A stretch of DNA of 64,000 nucleotides, from assembly GCA_035502995.1 (NCBI GenBank), contig DATJTW010000065.1:1-64000 (forward strand), in the 5' to 3' direction. Position numbers and translations under genes: made by a program. The notes under the pieces were generated by a model, which worked only from the letters and a program-made list of their open reading frames with translations, had not been told where the DNA came from and ran no database searches. The first letter of the stretch is position 1, and each line of letters starts with the position of its first letter. Source of the DNA: CADEED01 sp035502995. Its GTDB lineage: Bacteria > Pseudomonadota > Gammaproteobacteria > Steroidobacterales > Steroidobacteraceae. Shown here one piece after another: positions 9,585-16,899 of the stretch.

Positions 9585-10075
9585 TGCAGAAGATCCTCGA
9601 CTTCGCCAATTACCTCTCGCCGTTCCTGGCGCTGTTCACGCTGGTGTTCGTGATCTGGCGCATGACGTGGGCGGCGCGCGCGCTGCGTGCGCAGGGTCGG
9701 CCGGTGCGTCCGGCGATCCCCGCCGGCGCGTTGTTCGGCGAGGCGCGCGCTTCCGGGCACGTCGACGCCAACCTGATGACGAAGCTCGGCGGCGCCAACA
9801 ACTGCCTGTTCGTCTGGGTCACGCGCGAGGAATTCGCCATCGAGGCGATGTTCCCGCTGAACCTGCTCATGTATTCGAATTCCATCGACCCGCGCGCGCA
9901 CGTGTCGCCGAAGGACATCGATTCCGCCGCGCAGATCGATGCGCGCTGGGTGAAGGTGTCGTACCGGGATGTGGCACGCGAGCAGCGCACGATGCGGTTG
10001 CGGGTCAATCGGCCCGCCGAGCTGATCGCAGCGTTGAAAGCGGTCGGCGTGCGCGTCGCGAAGGTGGCGCCGTGA
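9584..10075 (+). CDS. Hypothetical protein with one N-terminal membrane segment
   Basis: I do not recognise this 163-residue protein. It begins with a membrane segment (about residues 8-27), so it is probably anchored with the rest in the cytoplasm. The remainder is a mixed alpha/beta domain with no Cys pairs or obvious catalytic signature. It starts one base inside the stop of the acyl-CoA dehydrogenase gene, and its own stop overlaps the GTG of the lipoprotein that follows. The three are therefore very likely one transcript. Confidence 0.7.
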   Translation: MQKILDFANYLSPFLALFTLVFVIWRMTWAARALRAQGRPVRPAIPAGALFGEARASGHVDANLMTKLGGANNCLFVWVTREEFAIEAMFPLNLLMYSNSIDPRAHVSPKDIDSAAQIDARWVKVSYRDVAREQRTMRLRVNRPAELIAALKAVGVRVAKVAP

Positions 10076-10458
10076 AGCGGGCCGCGGTCGCGCTGCTTGC
10101 ATCGGTGGCCCTGCTCGCGGCCTGCGAGCAGCCACTGCCCGCCGAAAGGCTCGCCTACACCGGCGAGTGGAAGAGCCTCACCGGCGACGAGTCGATGTCG
10201 CTCGTCATCTACGCCGGCGGCCGCGTCGTCTACGAACGCAAGACCGGCAACCGCTCGACCCGCATCGACGCGCCGCTGAAGGAATTCAAGGGCGACAGTT
10301 TTCTCGTCGGCGTCGGCTTCATGAACACGGAGTTCGTCGTGACGAAGCCGCCGCACGAAGAGGGCGGGCTGTGGAAGATGACCGTCGACGGCGTGGAGCT
10401 CACGCGCGTCTCCGGCCAGGACCTGCAGATCGAGAATCCCGACAGCACGTCCACCTGA
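10072..10458 (+). CDS. Small lipoprotein
   Basis: The 128-residue product starts with GTG and a lipoprotein signal ending in the lipobox LLAAC, so Cys19 should be acylated and the protein anchored in a membrane. The rest is a compact beta-rich domain with the pattern YTGEWKSLTGDESMSL, reminiscent of small lipocalin-like or lipoprotein families that measure or bind a ligand, though no family can be named. It overlaps the preceding gene by 4 bases (GTGA). Confidence 0.75.
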   Translation: MKRAAVALLASVALLAACEQPLPAERLAYTGEWKSLTGDESMSLVIYAGGRVVYERKTGNRSTRIDAPLKEFKGDSFLVGVGFMNTEFVVTKPPHEEGGLWKMTVDGVELTRVSGQDLQIENPDSTST

Positions 10459-10568
10459 CGGCCGCCCGATCTACCCACAATGAACGATTGCCACGCCGAC
10501 CCGGCGGACGCATAACGCGCGTCGGAGCCAAAAACAAACGCGGTCCGCCGCCACCCCGGGAGACATCG

Positions 10569-11060
10569 ATGTCCAAGTACCACCTCGCCGAGCTCAACGT
10601 CGCCGAGCTCAAGGCCCCGCTCGATTCGCCGATGCTCAAGGATTTCGTCGACAACCTCGACCGCATCAACGCGCTCGCGGACGCCTCGCCGGGCTTCGTC
10701 TGGCGGCTGCAGGGCGAGGGCAACGACGCCACCGGACTGCGTCCGATGGGCGAGAAGATCATCGTGAACTTCTCCGTCTGGACCGACGTCGAGAACCTGC
10801 GCAACTACGTCTACAAGACGGTCCACGTCGAGATCCTCAAGCGCAAGCGCGAGTGGTTCCACCGCATGACGATGCCGCACGTGTTGTGGTGGGTGCCGGC
10901 GGGGTACATCCCGACCGTCGCCGAAGCGGTGGCGAAGCTCGAACTGCTGCGCACGAAGGGCCCGTCCGCCGACGCGTTCCACTTCGGCGAGATCTACTCC
11001 GCGCCGGACGCGCACGACGCGAACGCGCCGACGACGTTCCCCGACGCCTGCCCGGCCTGA
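10569..11060 (+). CDS. DUF3291 family protein
   Basis: The 163-residue protein matches the DUF3291 type, a small cytosolic ferredoxin-like or monooxygenase-like fold. It opens with YHLAELNVAELKAPLDSP and has the conserved centre SVWTDVENLRNYVYKT followed by the aromatic MPHVLWWVPAG. No reaction has been established for the family that I know of. The ATG is preceded by CGGGAG. The 110 bases upstream of it probably carry its own promoter, but I see no clear boxes. Confidence 0.88.
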   Translation: MSKYHLAELNVAELKAPLDSPMLKDFVDNLDRINALADASPGFVWRLQGEGNDATGLRPMGEKIIVNFSVWTDVENLRNYVYKTVHVEILKRKREWFHRMTMPHVLWWVPAGYIPTVAEAVAKLELLRTKGPSADAFHFGEIYSAPDAHDANAPTTFPDACPA

Positions 11061-11065
11061 TCCGC

Positions 11066-11326
11066 ATGCGCACGGCCATCATCATCGCGATCGGTTTCGT
11101 CCTGCTGGCCGCGTTCGCCGTCGCCGGTTTCTACACCGGCGGCGCGCCGCGTCTGAAGACGGCCGCGCTGCTGTTCATGGGTGTGTGGTTCGTCGCCGCG
11201 GCCGCGAACCTGGCGGTCGGCGTGCTGAAGGCGGGTTACTCGTTCACCGAGGAGCTGCCGATCTTCCTGCTGATCTTCGCGCTGCCGGCCGCGGTGGCGT
11301 ACTGGATGCGGCGCGGCAGTCATTGA
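11066..11326 (+). CDS. Small membrane protein with three helices
   Basis: This 86-residue product is almost entirely hydrophobic, with membrane segments near residues 3-22, 32-52 and 62-80. No functional residue stands out. It begins 5 bases after the DUF3291 gene and probably shares its transcript. Comparable small membrane proteins are common next to DUF3291 and similar genes, but the role is unknown. Confidence 0.65.
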   Translation: MRTAIIIAIGFVLLAAFAVAGFYTGGAPRLKTAALLFMGVWFVAAAANLAVGVLKAGYSFTEELPIFLLIFALPAAVAYWMRRGSH

Positions 11327-11335
11327 GGTAGGTAG

Positions 11336-11920
11336 TTAGGGCTGGGGCTTCTTCTTCGGCGCCTCGGGCGTCTTCGGCCCGGTCTCGATCCCGAGGTTCG
11401 GGATGCTGAACTTGCCCTCGAGGCTGTGCAGTTGTTCGAGATCGATGTTGCCGACGATGTTGACGATGGTGAACTGCCGCGGCTCGCTGGCGATGATGCC
11501 GAGGCCGGCGGCCTTGTCGTTGTCGATCAGCACGAACACGTCGACGTTCGTGCCTTCCTTGTTGCTCTTCGCCTCGACGATCCGGTTCCAGCCCGGCGCC
11601 GACAGCTGCCGGCGCACGCCCTCGATGTCCGCCTTCGGATAGGCGAAGTCCTTGTCGAACGTGTAGCTGCGCACGTAGATGCCGGACAGTGAAGTACAGA
11701 GCTTCTTCGCGTCCGCCTGCTCCGGGTCTTCCGCGTTCAGGAAGCGGCAGCCCAGGCTCAGCAGCTTGGAGTCCAGCGTGACGTTCACGGATTCGCTGGC
11801 CTTGTCGGCGAGCGCGGCGAACTGCGGGATGTTGAGCTGCCCCTTCAACGGCGGCGTCTGCGACAACACCGGCGCGGTGCTCTCGAGCGCGGCCAGCAGC
11901 AGCGCGATGCGGATGGTCAT
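11336..11920 (-). CDS. DUF4252 family secreted protein, copy A
   Basis: The 194-residue protein carries a signal peptide and a DUF4252-type domain with the core FTIVNIVGNIDLEQL and the N-terminal motif LNIPQFAALADKASES. It ends in a Lys/Pro-rich tail (PKTPEAPKKKPQP). It is exported, probably to the periplasm. It is the last gene of the ECF operon, and its ATG overlaps the anti-sigma stop by 4 bases. It is clearly paralogous to the product of 12873-13391: both share FTIVNIVGNID and the strand pattern around VRRQL(S/A)APGW. Its function is unknown; the context suggests an output or a sensor of the ECF system. Confidence 0.87.
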   Translation of the reverse strand: MTIRIALLLAALESTAPVLSQTPPLKGQLNIPQFAALADKASESVNVTLDSKLLSLGCRFLNAEDPEQADAKKLCTSLSGIYVRSYTFDKDFAYPKADIEGVRRQLSAPGWNRIVEAKSNKEGTNVDVFVLIDNDKAAGLGIIASEPRQFTIVNIVGNIDLEQLHSLEGKFSIPNLGIETGPKTPEAPKKKPQP

Positions 11921-12297
11921 GTGCGGTTCTCCTCGTCTCCCGCCGGTGGCGGCGGCGTCTTCACGGCCTGGTAGGCCAGGTCGAGCTTCTGGCTGGTCAC
12001 TTTCAGCGCTTCCATCAATTCACGGCTCGCGGCGAGTCCCGCCTGCTGTTCGGTCCGCTGCCGCTGCACGTCGGCGACGTGCTGGCCGAGCAGCATCGAG
12101 ACGACCAGCGCCGCGGCGAACGCGGCCGGCACGGCGAAACGTCTGACCAGCCGTCGCGTCGGCAACGCTTCGGGCGCGGGCAGCGGCTCGCGGTCGCGCT
12201 GCGCGGGCAGGGCGCGCATCACGCGCTCCGCGAACCCGTCGGGGGCGTCGATCGGCCGCAGGGCGCGCCGCAGTTCGTTTTCGAAGTTCTCGCTCAT
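11917..12297 (-). CDS. Putative anti-sigma factor (single-pass membrane protein)
   Basis: The 126-residue protein has a cytoplasmic N-terminus (about 1-65, starting MSENFENELRRALRPIDAPDGFAERV), one membrane helix (about 67-90) and a short periplasmic coiled-coil-like tail rich in Gln and Leu. It lacks the zinc-binding HXXXCXXC motif of ZAS anti-sigma factors. The identification rests on its topology and its position directly after the sigma gene. I chose ATG 12297, which overlaps the sigma stop as ATGA and has GAGG upstream, rather than the earlier in-frame start at 12312. Confidence 0.72.
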   Translation of the reverse strand: MSENFENELRRALRPIDAPDGFAERVMRALPAQRDREPLPAPEALPTRRLVRRFAVPAAFAAALVVSMLLGQHVADVQRQRTEQQAGLAASRELMEALKVTSQKLDLAYQAVKTPPPPAGDEENRT

Positions 12298-12836
12298 GTC
12301 GGTACCTCGCAATCGACCAGCTTCGCGCCGATCATCCGGCTGCGCAGCTGGGTCAGCGAACGCTTGATGTGGCTCTTCACGGTGTTCACGGGCATGTCGA
12401 GCGCGGCGCCCACGTCCGCCACGTCGAGATCTTCCTGGTAGCGCAGCAGCATCACGGCGCGCGCCGCCGGCGACAGTTCGCCCAGCAACCGGTCGAGCTG
12501 CCGGCTCATCAACGGGTCGTCGTCGCGCAGCGGCGCGGCAACCGCGGCGCCTTCTTCGAGTGGCTGCGTCGCCGAGTACGGCACGCGGCGCAGCCAGTCG
12601 ATGGCGAGGTTCGCGGCGACGCGCCGCAGCCAGAATCCGCAGTGCTCCATCGATTCGATGTGGTCGAGCTTGCGGTACAGCTGCAGGAACACGTCCTGCG
12701 CCAGGTCCTCGGCCGCGTCGCGCCGGCGCAGCATGCGCCAGCCGATGCTGTACACCGAGCGCTGGTGCGCGCGCACCAGCCCGGCGAACGCGGCCGCGTC
12801 CCCGCCGCGGGCGCGCACCAGCAGCGAATCAGCCAT
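12294..12836 (-). CDS. ECF-type RNA polymerase sigma factor
   Basis: The 180-residue protein has the two ECF domains. Sigma-2 spans about 10-85 with AEDLAQDVFLQLYRKL and WLRRVAANLAIDWLRR. Sigma-4 spans about 115-170 with LSPAARAVMLLRYQEDL and the helix-turn-helix region VNTVKSHIKRSLTQLR. It should direct RNA polymerase to a small regulon that includes its own operon. The start at ATG 12836 gives the usual spacing to region 2. An in-frame GTG at 12860 is possible and would add eight residues. Copy B of DUF4252 lies upstream, and the anti-sigma gene overlaps the stop. Confidence 0.93.
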   Translation of the reverse strand: MADSLLVRARGGDAAAFAGLVRAHQRSVYSIGWRMLRRRDAAEDLAQDVFLQLYRKLDHIESMEHCGFWLRRVAANLAIDWLRRVPYSATQPLEEGAAVAAPLRDDDPLMSRQLDRLLGELSPAARAVMLLRYQEDLDVADVGAALDMPVNTVKSHIKRSLTQLRSRMIGAKLVDCEVPT

Positions 12837-12872
12837 CGATTGCGGGACGTTGAGACCCACGGCGCATCCGCA

Positions 12873-13391
12873 TCAGCGTTCCACGTCCATCTTCGGGATG
12901 CCGAATTGTCCTTCGAGCTTCGCGAGCTTGTCGATATCGATGTTGCCGACGATGTTCACGATGGTGAACGAGCGCTTGTCGCTCGCGACGACGGCCAGGC
13001 CGAGCACCTTGTCCTGCTCCGCGCACAGGTAGACGTCGACGTGCTCGTCGTTGCGCTTGTGGGCCGAGACCAGCTGGCTCCAGCCCGGCGCGGCGAGCTG
13101 GCGGCGCACGGAATCGACGTCGTCGAGGGGATAGGCGTCGTCGGTGTCGAAGGTGAAGTTGCGGACGCGGACGGACTGGATGTCCTCGAGGATCTTGACC
13201 TCCGGGTCGTCGCTCGTGCGCGCCAGCTTCCGGACCACGCCGAGCAGCAGGCCGTCGAGCGTCACGTCGACCGACTCGATGGCCTTGCCTTTCAAGTGCA
13301 TGAAGTTCGGGATTCTCAGCTCGGGGGAGGCGGCCAGCGCGGAGAGCGGCAGGGCCAGGCAGGCGATGAAGGCCAGGGTGCGGTGTTTCAC
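12873..13391 (-). CDS. DUF4252 family secreted protein, copy B
   Basis: The 172-residue product is the first gene of the ECF operon. It has a signal peptide (VKHRTLAFIACLALPLSALA) and the DUF4252 core FTIVNIVGNIDIDKL. The start is the GTG at 13391, preceded by AAGGAGCC. A longer reading from 13439 would run through a good ECF-type promoter and is rejected. It is shorter than copy A and lacks the Lys/Pro tail. Having one family member at each end of an ECF/anti-sigma pair suggests that both serve the same envelope response. Confidence 0.87.
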   Translation of the reverse strand: MKHRTLAFIACLALPLSALAASPELRIPNFMHLKGKAIESVDVTLDGLLLGVVRKLARTSDDPEVKILEDIQSVRVRNFTFDTDDAYPLDDVDSVRRQLAAPGWSQLVSAHKRNDEHVDVYLCAEQDKVLGLAVVASDKRSFTIVNIVGNIDIDKLAKLEGQFGIPKMDVER

Positions 13392-13420
13392 GGCGGGCTC
13401 CTTGTGTATGTCCCTGCCAT

Positions 13421-13450
13421 GAATACGGGCCGGCCGCACACGGGGTTGCA
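13421..13450 (-). promoter_or_regulatory. Candidate ECF-type promoter of the sigma operon
   Basis: Reading the minus strand, TGCAACC (13450-13444) and CGTATTC (13427-13421) are separated by 16 bases, and the -10-like box ends 29 bases before the GTG of the first operon gene. The AAC-containing -35 and CGT-containing -10 with this spacing fit autoregulated ECF promoters in general. The match is to the class pattern, not to a measured site. Confidence 0.4.
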
Positions 13451-13472
13451 GCGCCCCGCAAGAAATCGGGCG

Positions 13473-14051
13473 CTAATCGATCGAGAAGGTCACCCGCGGG
13501 GACTGCGTTTCCTCGGGGGTCAGGCCGGGGATCTGGCCCGGGATCGGCAGGAACACGCCCCAGGCGTCATAAGGCCCGCGGGGGACGATCCCGTCGCCCG
13601 ACACCTGGTCCCAGGTGCCCGTGAACGTCTGGCTGCCCCGGGCAGGCACGGTGAATTTCGTGACGACGGCCGCGAACAGCTTGTCCGCCTGCCAGGCCCA
13701 GCGGGCGGTGTCGGTGCCGCGGTCGAAGACGCGGAAGTCGTGCCAGCCGCCCGACGACGGGAACGACAAGTCGAGTGCGGCGTCCGTCCGGTTGAGAACG
13801 GTGAGCTCGAACGTGATCAGCTCGCCGCGGGAAAAATGGCCGGTGATGCGGCCGGAGGAATCCTTCAGCGTGAGTGTCGTCGCGAACGTGTTGCCGGTGT
13901 TGGTGCCGGTGCCCGGACTTTCCGGATCGCGGATCCCGGCCTTGCCTTCGCCATCGCCGACGGAACAACTGGTCTGCGCCGCCATCAGGAAGCCGGCGAA
14001 GCCGAGCAGGAGCAGTCGTGCGAACATCGAGTCACGAGTCGAAGCGAACAT
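13473..14051 (-). CDS. Lipoprotein with a BsuPI-type (IPI) protease-inhibitor-like domain
   Basis: The 192-residue precursor has a hydrophobic signal ending in AAQTSC, so it is probably a lipoprotein. A Gly/Thr-rich linker leads into a beta-sandwich domain with the pattern ITFELTVLNRTDAALDLSF and FRVFDRGTDTARWAW, which resembles the intracellular proteinase inhibitor domain first seen in Bacillus BsuPI. Here it is placed outside the cytoplasm. The start at 14051 is backed by a strong GGGAGGA site. That ATG and the ATG of the divergent CPXCG gene share the palindrome CATG. Whether it inhibits a protease is unknown. Confidence 0.75.
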   Translation of the reverse strand: MFASTRDSMFARLLLLGFAGFLMAAQTSCSVGDGEGKAGIRDPESPGTGTNTGNTFATTLTLKDSSGRITGHFSRGELITFELTVLNRTDAALDLSFPSSGGWHDFRVFDRGTDTARWAWQADKLFAAVVTKFTVPARGSQTFTGTWDQVSGDGIVPRGPYDAWGVFLPIPGQIPGLTPEETQSPRVTFSID

Positions 14052-14340
14052 GAGTCCTCCCGGAAAGACACTGACGGATGCGGAGATCGATGCGCTGTAC
14101 GGCCTCGAGCCGGCGATCGGCGCCGAGTCCGCGCGCGACGACAAGGATGCGAATCCCGCGTTCGTCGTGGTCGGCTGCCCCTACTGCGGAGAGCAGTTCG
14201 AGACTAGCGCCGATGCCAGCGCGGGTCCGTGCAGATATGTCGAGGACTGTCAGGTTTGCTGCCAGCCCATCGAAATGGAGCTGCGCGTGGACGAGAACGG
14301 CGACTTCGCCGAGCTCGTGACGCGTCGCGGCGAAGAGTAG
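14050..14340 (+). CDS. CPXCG motif-containing cysteine-rich protein
   Basis: The 96-residue protein has the conserved zinc-ribbon-like core CPYCGEQFE followed by EDCQVCCQPIEMEL, with four Cys positions expected to bind a metal. The family is usually about 65 residues. This one has an extra N-terminal stretch (LTDAEIDALYGLEPA) that reads like real protein. It starts at ATG 14050, back-to-back with the lipoprotein gene, so the ribosome site of each gene lies in the coding start of the other. No strong site precedes this ATG. Function is unknown; related genes occur widely in gammaproteobacteria. Confidence 0.8.
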   Translation: MSPPGKTLTDAEIDALYGLEPAIGAESARDDKDANPAFVVVGCPYCGEQFETSADASAGPCRYVEDCQVCCQPIEMELRVDENGDFAELVTRRGEE

Positions 14341-14360
14341 TCAGGTCACGAGGGGAGATC

Positions 14361-15128
14361 ATGGCGGAGAAGGGAGTCGCGCTCGTCACGGGCGCGGGAA
14401 GCGGGATCGGCAAGGCGACGGCGCTGGAGTTCCTGCGGGAGGGGTGGAGCGTCGTGCTGGCGGGACGCGAGCACGACAAATTGGAAGCGGTGCTGGCGGG
14501 ACGCGAGCGCGACAAGCTGGAGGCGGTCGCGACGGCCGGTAGTGAGTCGGCCGGCGCCCGCTCGCTCATCGTCGAGTGCGACGTCACCAGCGAAGACGAC
14601 GTCCGCGCGATGTTCGACGTGACGGTGCGGACCTTCGGCCGGCTCGACGTGTTGTTCAACAACGCGGGCGTCGGGACGCCGCTGGGCGTGAACCTCGAGG
14701 ATCTGACGCTGGCGCAGTGGCGCCGCGTGATCGACACGAATCTCACGGGCGCGTTCCTGTGCACGCAGCAGGCGTTCCGCGTGATGAAGGCGCAGACGCC
14801 GCGCGGCGGGCGGATCATCAACAACGGCTCGATCTCGGCGCACGTGCCGCGCGCGAATTCGGCGCCGTACACGGCCTCGAAGCACGGCATCACCGGGCTG
14901 ACGCGCTCGACGTCTCTCGACGGGCGCAAGTACGACATCGCCTGCGGACAGATCGACATCGGCAACGCGCTGACCGAGCTCGCCGCGGCGCTGCCGCAGG
15001 CGGAGCCGATGATGGACGTGCGTCACGTCGCGGAGGCGGTGCTGCACATGGCCAAACTACCGCTCGGGGCGAACATCCAGTTCATGACGATATTGCCGCC
15101 GAAGATGCCGTACATAGGGCGGGGCTAG
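14361..15128 (+). CDS. Short-chain dehydrogenase/reductase (SDR)
   Basis: The 255-residue NAD(P)-dependent oxidoreductase shows the classical set: the dinucleotide site TGAGSGIG (9-16), NNAG, the catalytic Ser in NGSISAH, and YTASKHG with the Tyr/Lys pair. The start has GGGGAG upstream. Between beta-2 and alpha-3 it holds a tandem duplication of 12 residues (VLAGRE.DKLEA twice), which lengthens the cofactor-specificity loop. The substrate cannot be deduced. It lies alone between the CPXCG gene and a convergent two-component/ABC operon. Confidence 0.9.
   Translation: MAEKGVALVTGAGSGIGKATALEFLREGWSVVLAGREHDKLEAVLAGRERDKLEAVATAGSESAGARSLIVECDVTSEDDVRAMFDVTVRTFGRLDVLFNNAGVGTPLGVNLEDLTLAQWRRVIDTNLTGAFLCTQQAFRVMKAQTPRGGRIINNGSISAHVPRANSAPYTASKHGITGLTRSTSLDGRKYDIACGQIDIGNALTELAAALPQAEPMMDVRHVAEAVLHMAKLPLGANIQFMTILPPKMPYIGRG
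14454..14525 (+). repeat. 36-bp in-frame tandem duplication inside the SDR gene
   Basis: Bases 14454-14489 and 14490-14525 encode the same 12 residues except His versus Arg. The copies differ at a handful of positions (for example aaattggaa versus aagctggag), so the duplication is not brand new. It falls after the second beta strand, where SDRs choose between NAD and NADP. Confidence 0.85.
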
Positions 15129-15145
15129 CGGCGACACCGCCTCTC

Positions 15146-15748
15146 TCACAACCACCCCCGCTGACGGGCCAGCCGGTACGCATCGATCCGGTTGTTCCCG
15201 CCGAGCTTGCCGATCGCCTCGGAGAGGTAGTTGCGCACGGTCCCGGGCGACAGCCCGAGCTGCTCCGCGATCTGCGGCGCGGTCAGTCCCTCGCCGGACA
15301 GGCGCAGGATCTGCCGCTCGCGGTCGTTCAGCGGATCCGATTCGTTCCACGCCTCGACCGCGAGCGCCGGGTCGATCGCCTTGCCGCCGCGGAACACGTT
15401 GCGCAGCGCTTCGGCCAGCTTCTCGGCCGGCGAGTCCTTGAGTAGATAGCCCTTCACGCCGGCGTCGAGCGCGCGGCGCAGGTAACCCTGGCGCGCGAAC
15501 GTGGTCACGATGACCACCTTGATCGGCAGCTGCTCCGCCTGGATCTTCTGCGCCAGCTCGATGCCCGTGAGCCCCGGCATCTCGATGTCCGTCACGACGA
15601 TGTCCGGCTTCAGCCGCCTGCAGTCCGCCAGCGCCTGCACGCCATCCGGCGCCGCGCCCAGCACCTCGATGTCGCGCTCGAGCCCGAGCAGCGCGCCGAG
15701 CGCGCCGCGCACCATCGCCTGGTCCTCGGCGAGCAGGATGCGGATCAT
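15146..15748 (-). CDS. DesR/NarL-type response regulator
   Basis: The 200-residue protein has a receiver domain with the phospho-acceptor at Asp54 (VVTDIEMPG) and acidic pair LLAEDQ near the start. A LuxR-type helix-turn-helix follows (about 137-195: LNDRERQILRLSGEGLTAPQ and GTVRNYLSEAIGKLG). It should be phosphorylated by the kinase encoded just upstream, whose stop overlaps its ATG by 4 bases. In systems with this layout the regulator often controls the adjacent ABC transporter genes. Confidence 0.93.
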   Translation of the reverse strand: MIRILLAEDQAMVRGALGALLGLERDIEVLGAAPDGVQALADCRRLKPDIVVTDIEMPGLTGIELAQKIQAEQLPIKVVIVTTFARQGYLRRALDAGVKGYLLKDSPAEKLAEALRNVFRGGKAIDPALAVEAWNESDPLNDRERQILRLSGEGLTAPQIAEQLGLSPGTVRNYLSEAIGKLGGNNRIDAYRLARQRGWL

Positions 15749-16887
15749 GCCGCGCCCGGGATGGACACGAACAATCGCGTGCCGCCTTCCTGCGCCACAC
15801 CCACCGTCAGCGTGCCGCCGACGTTGCCGAGCCGCTCGCGCATGCCGTTCAGACCATTGCCCGGCACGATGCGCCCGCCGCGGCCGTTGTCGACGACTTC
15901 CATGGTCACGCGCGACGTGTCCTGCCGCAGGCGGATCACCACGCCCGACGCCGCCGCGTGCCGGCGGATGTTCGTCGTCGCCTCGCGCAACGACAGGGCC
16001 AGCGCGGTCTCGCGCTCGTGCGGCAGCTGCACGCGCTCCGTCTCGCATTTGACCTTGACGCCCTGCGCCTCGAGCAGCGCGATCGCCGCCTGCAGCTCCG
16101 CCGCGATCGCCGCATTGCGGATGCCGGACACCGCCGCGCGCACCTGCGACAACGTGTCGCGCGCGACGCGCTCGACCTCGGCCATCTCGCGGCGCGCCGC
16201 GTCGAGATCGTGATCGATCAGCTTGCGCGCCAGCTCCGACTTCAGCGCCACCACCGACAACGTGTGTCCCAGCGTGTCGTGCAGGTCGCGGCCGATGCGT
16301 TCGCGTTCGGCCAGCGTCGCGAGCCGCAGGATCTCCTCGGTGCTGCGCCGGAGCTTCGCCTGCTGCTGCGCCATGTACGCGGTGTAGATGGCCGAGATGC
16401 CGAGCAGCACGGCGGGCAGCGCGACGCTGGCGATCGTCGTGGTGTCGTGCTGCAGCAGCACGACCTCGATGACGTAGCCGGCGATGACGCCGCCGATGGT
16501 CAGATACGCGCCGCGCATCGTCGTCGAGAACGCGATCGTGAAGAAACTGAAGATGAGGTAGCCGAGCGCGGCGAGGTTGAACCACGTCAGCACGTACGCC
16601 AGCGAGACGATGCAGCCGATGTAGCGCCAGCGCACGCGCGCGCCGCCGCCGGTGAAATACGTGCTCAGGTGCAGGTACACGAACACCGGGACCGAGATCA
16701 GCGTCGGCAGGATCACATGCACGAAGGACTGCCGTGCCAGCAGCGGCCAGAAGAACACCCACGCCAGGTTGAACAGGATGACGAACGGCATCGTGCGCAT
16801 CACGCGGCCGTCCGCGCGCGTCATGATGCCGACCAGCGAGTCCGGCGGCGGCTCCCGGATGTTCTTGAGAAGCTGCTGGGGTGTCAC
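15745..16887 (-). CDS. DesK-type sensor histidine kinase
   Basis: The 380-residue protein has about five or six membrane helices (35-175), a HisKA_3 dimerisation domain with His203 in RDLHDTLGHTLSV, and a HATPase domain with REATTNIRRHA and the G boxes VVDNGRGG and GNGLNGMRERL. A small or absent periplasmic domain suggests it senses membrane state or the partner transporter, as DesK does. The start is GTG 16887, with AGGA a little upstream. An earlier ATG is out of frame. Confidence 0.92.
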   Translation of the reverse strand: MTPQQLLKNIREPPPDSLVGIMTRADGRVMRTMPFVILFNLAWVFFWPLLARQSFVHVILPTLISVPVFVYLHLSTYFTGGGARVRWRYIGCIVSLAYVLTWFNLAALGYLIFSFFTIAFSTTMRGAYLTIGGVIAGYVIEVVLLQHDTTTIASVALPAVLLGISAIYTAYMAQQQAKLRRSTEEILRLATLAERERIGRDLHDTLGHTLSVVALKSELARKLIDHDLDAARREMAEVERVARDTLSQVRAAVSGIRNAAIAAELQAAIALLEAQGVKVKCETERVQLPHERETALALSLREATTNIRRHAAASGVVIRLRQDTSRVTMEVVDNGRGGRIVPGNGLNGMRERLGNVGGTLTVGVAQEGGTRLFVSIPGAA

Positions 16888-16899
16888 GGTGCCGGCATC

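Noticed and set aside
13392..13439. Longer start of the DUF4252 copy B (from 13439)
   Set aside because: It would place the ECF-type promoter inside the coding region, and GTG 13391 has a good ribosome site and a signal peptide.
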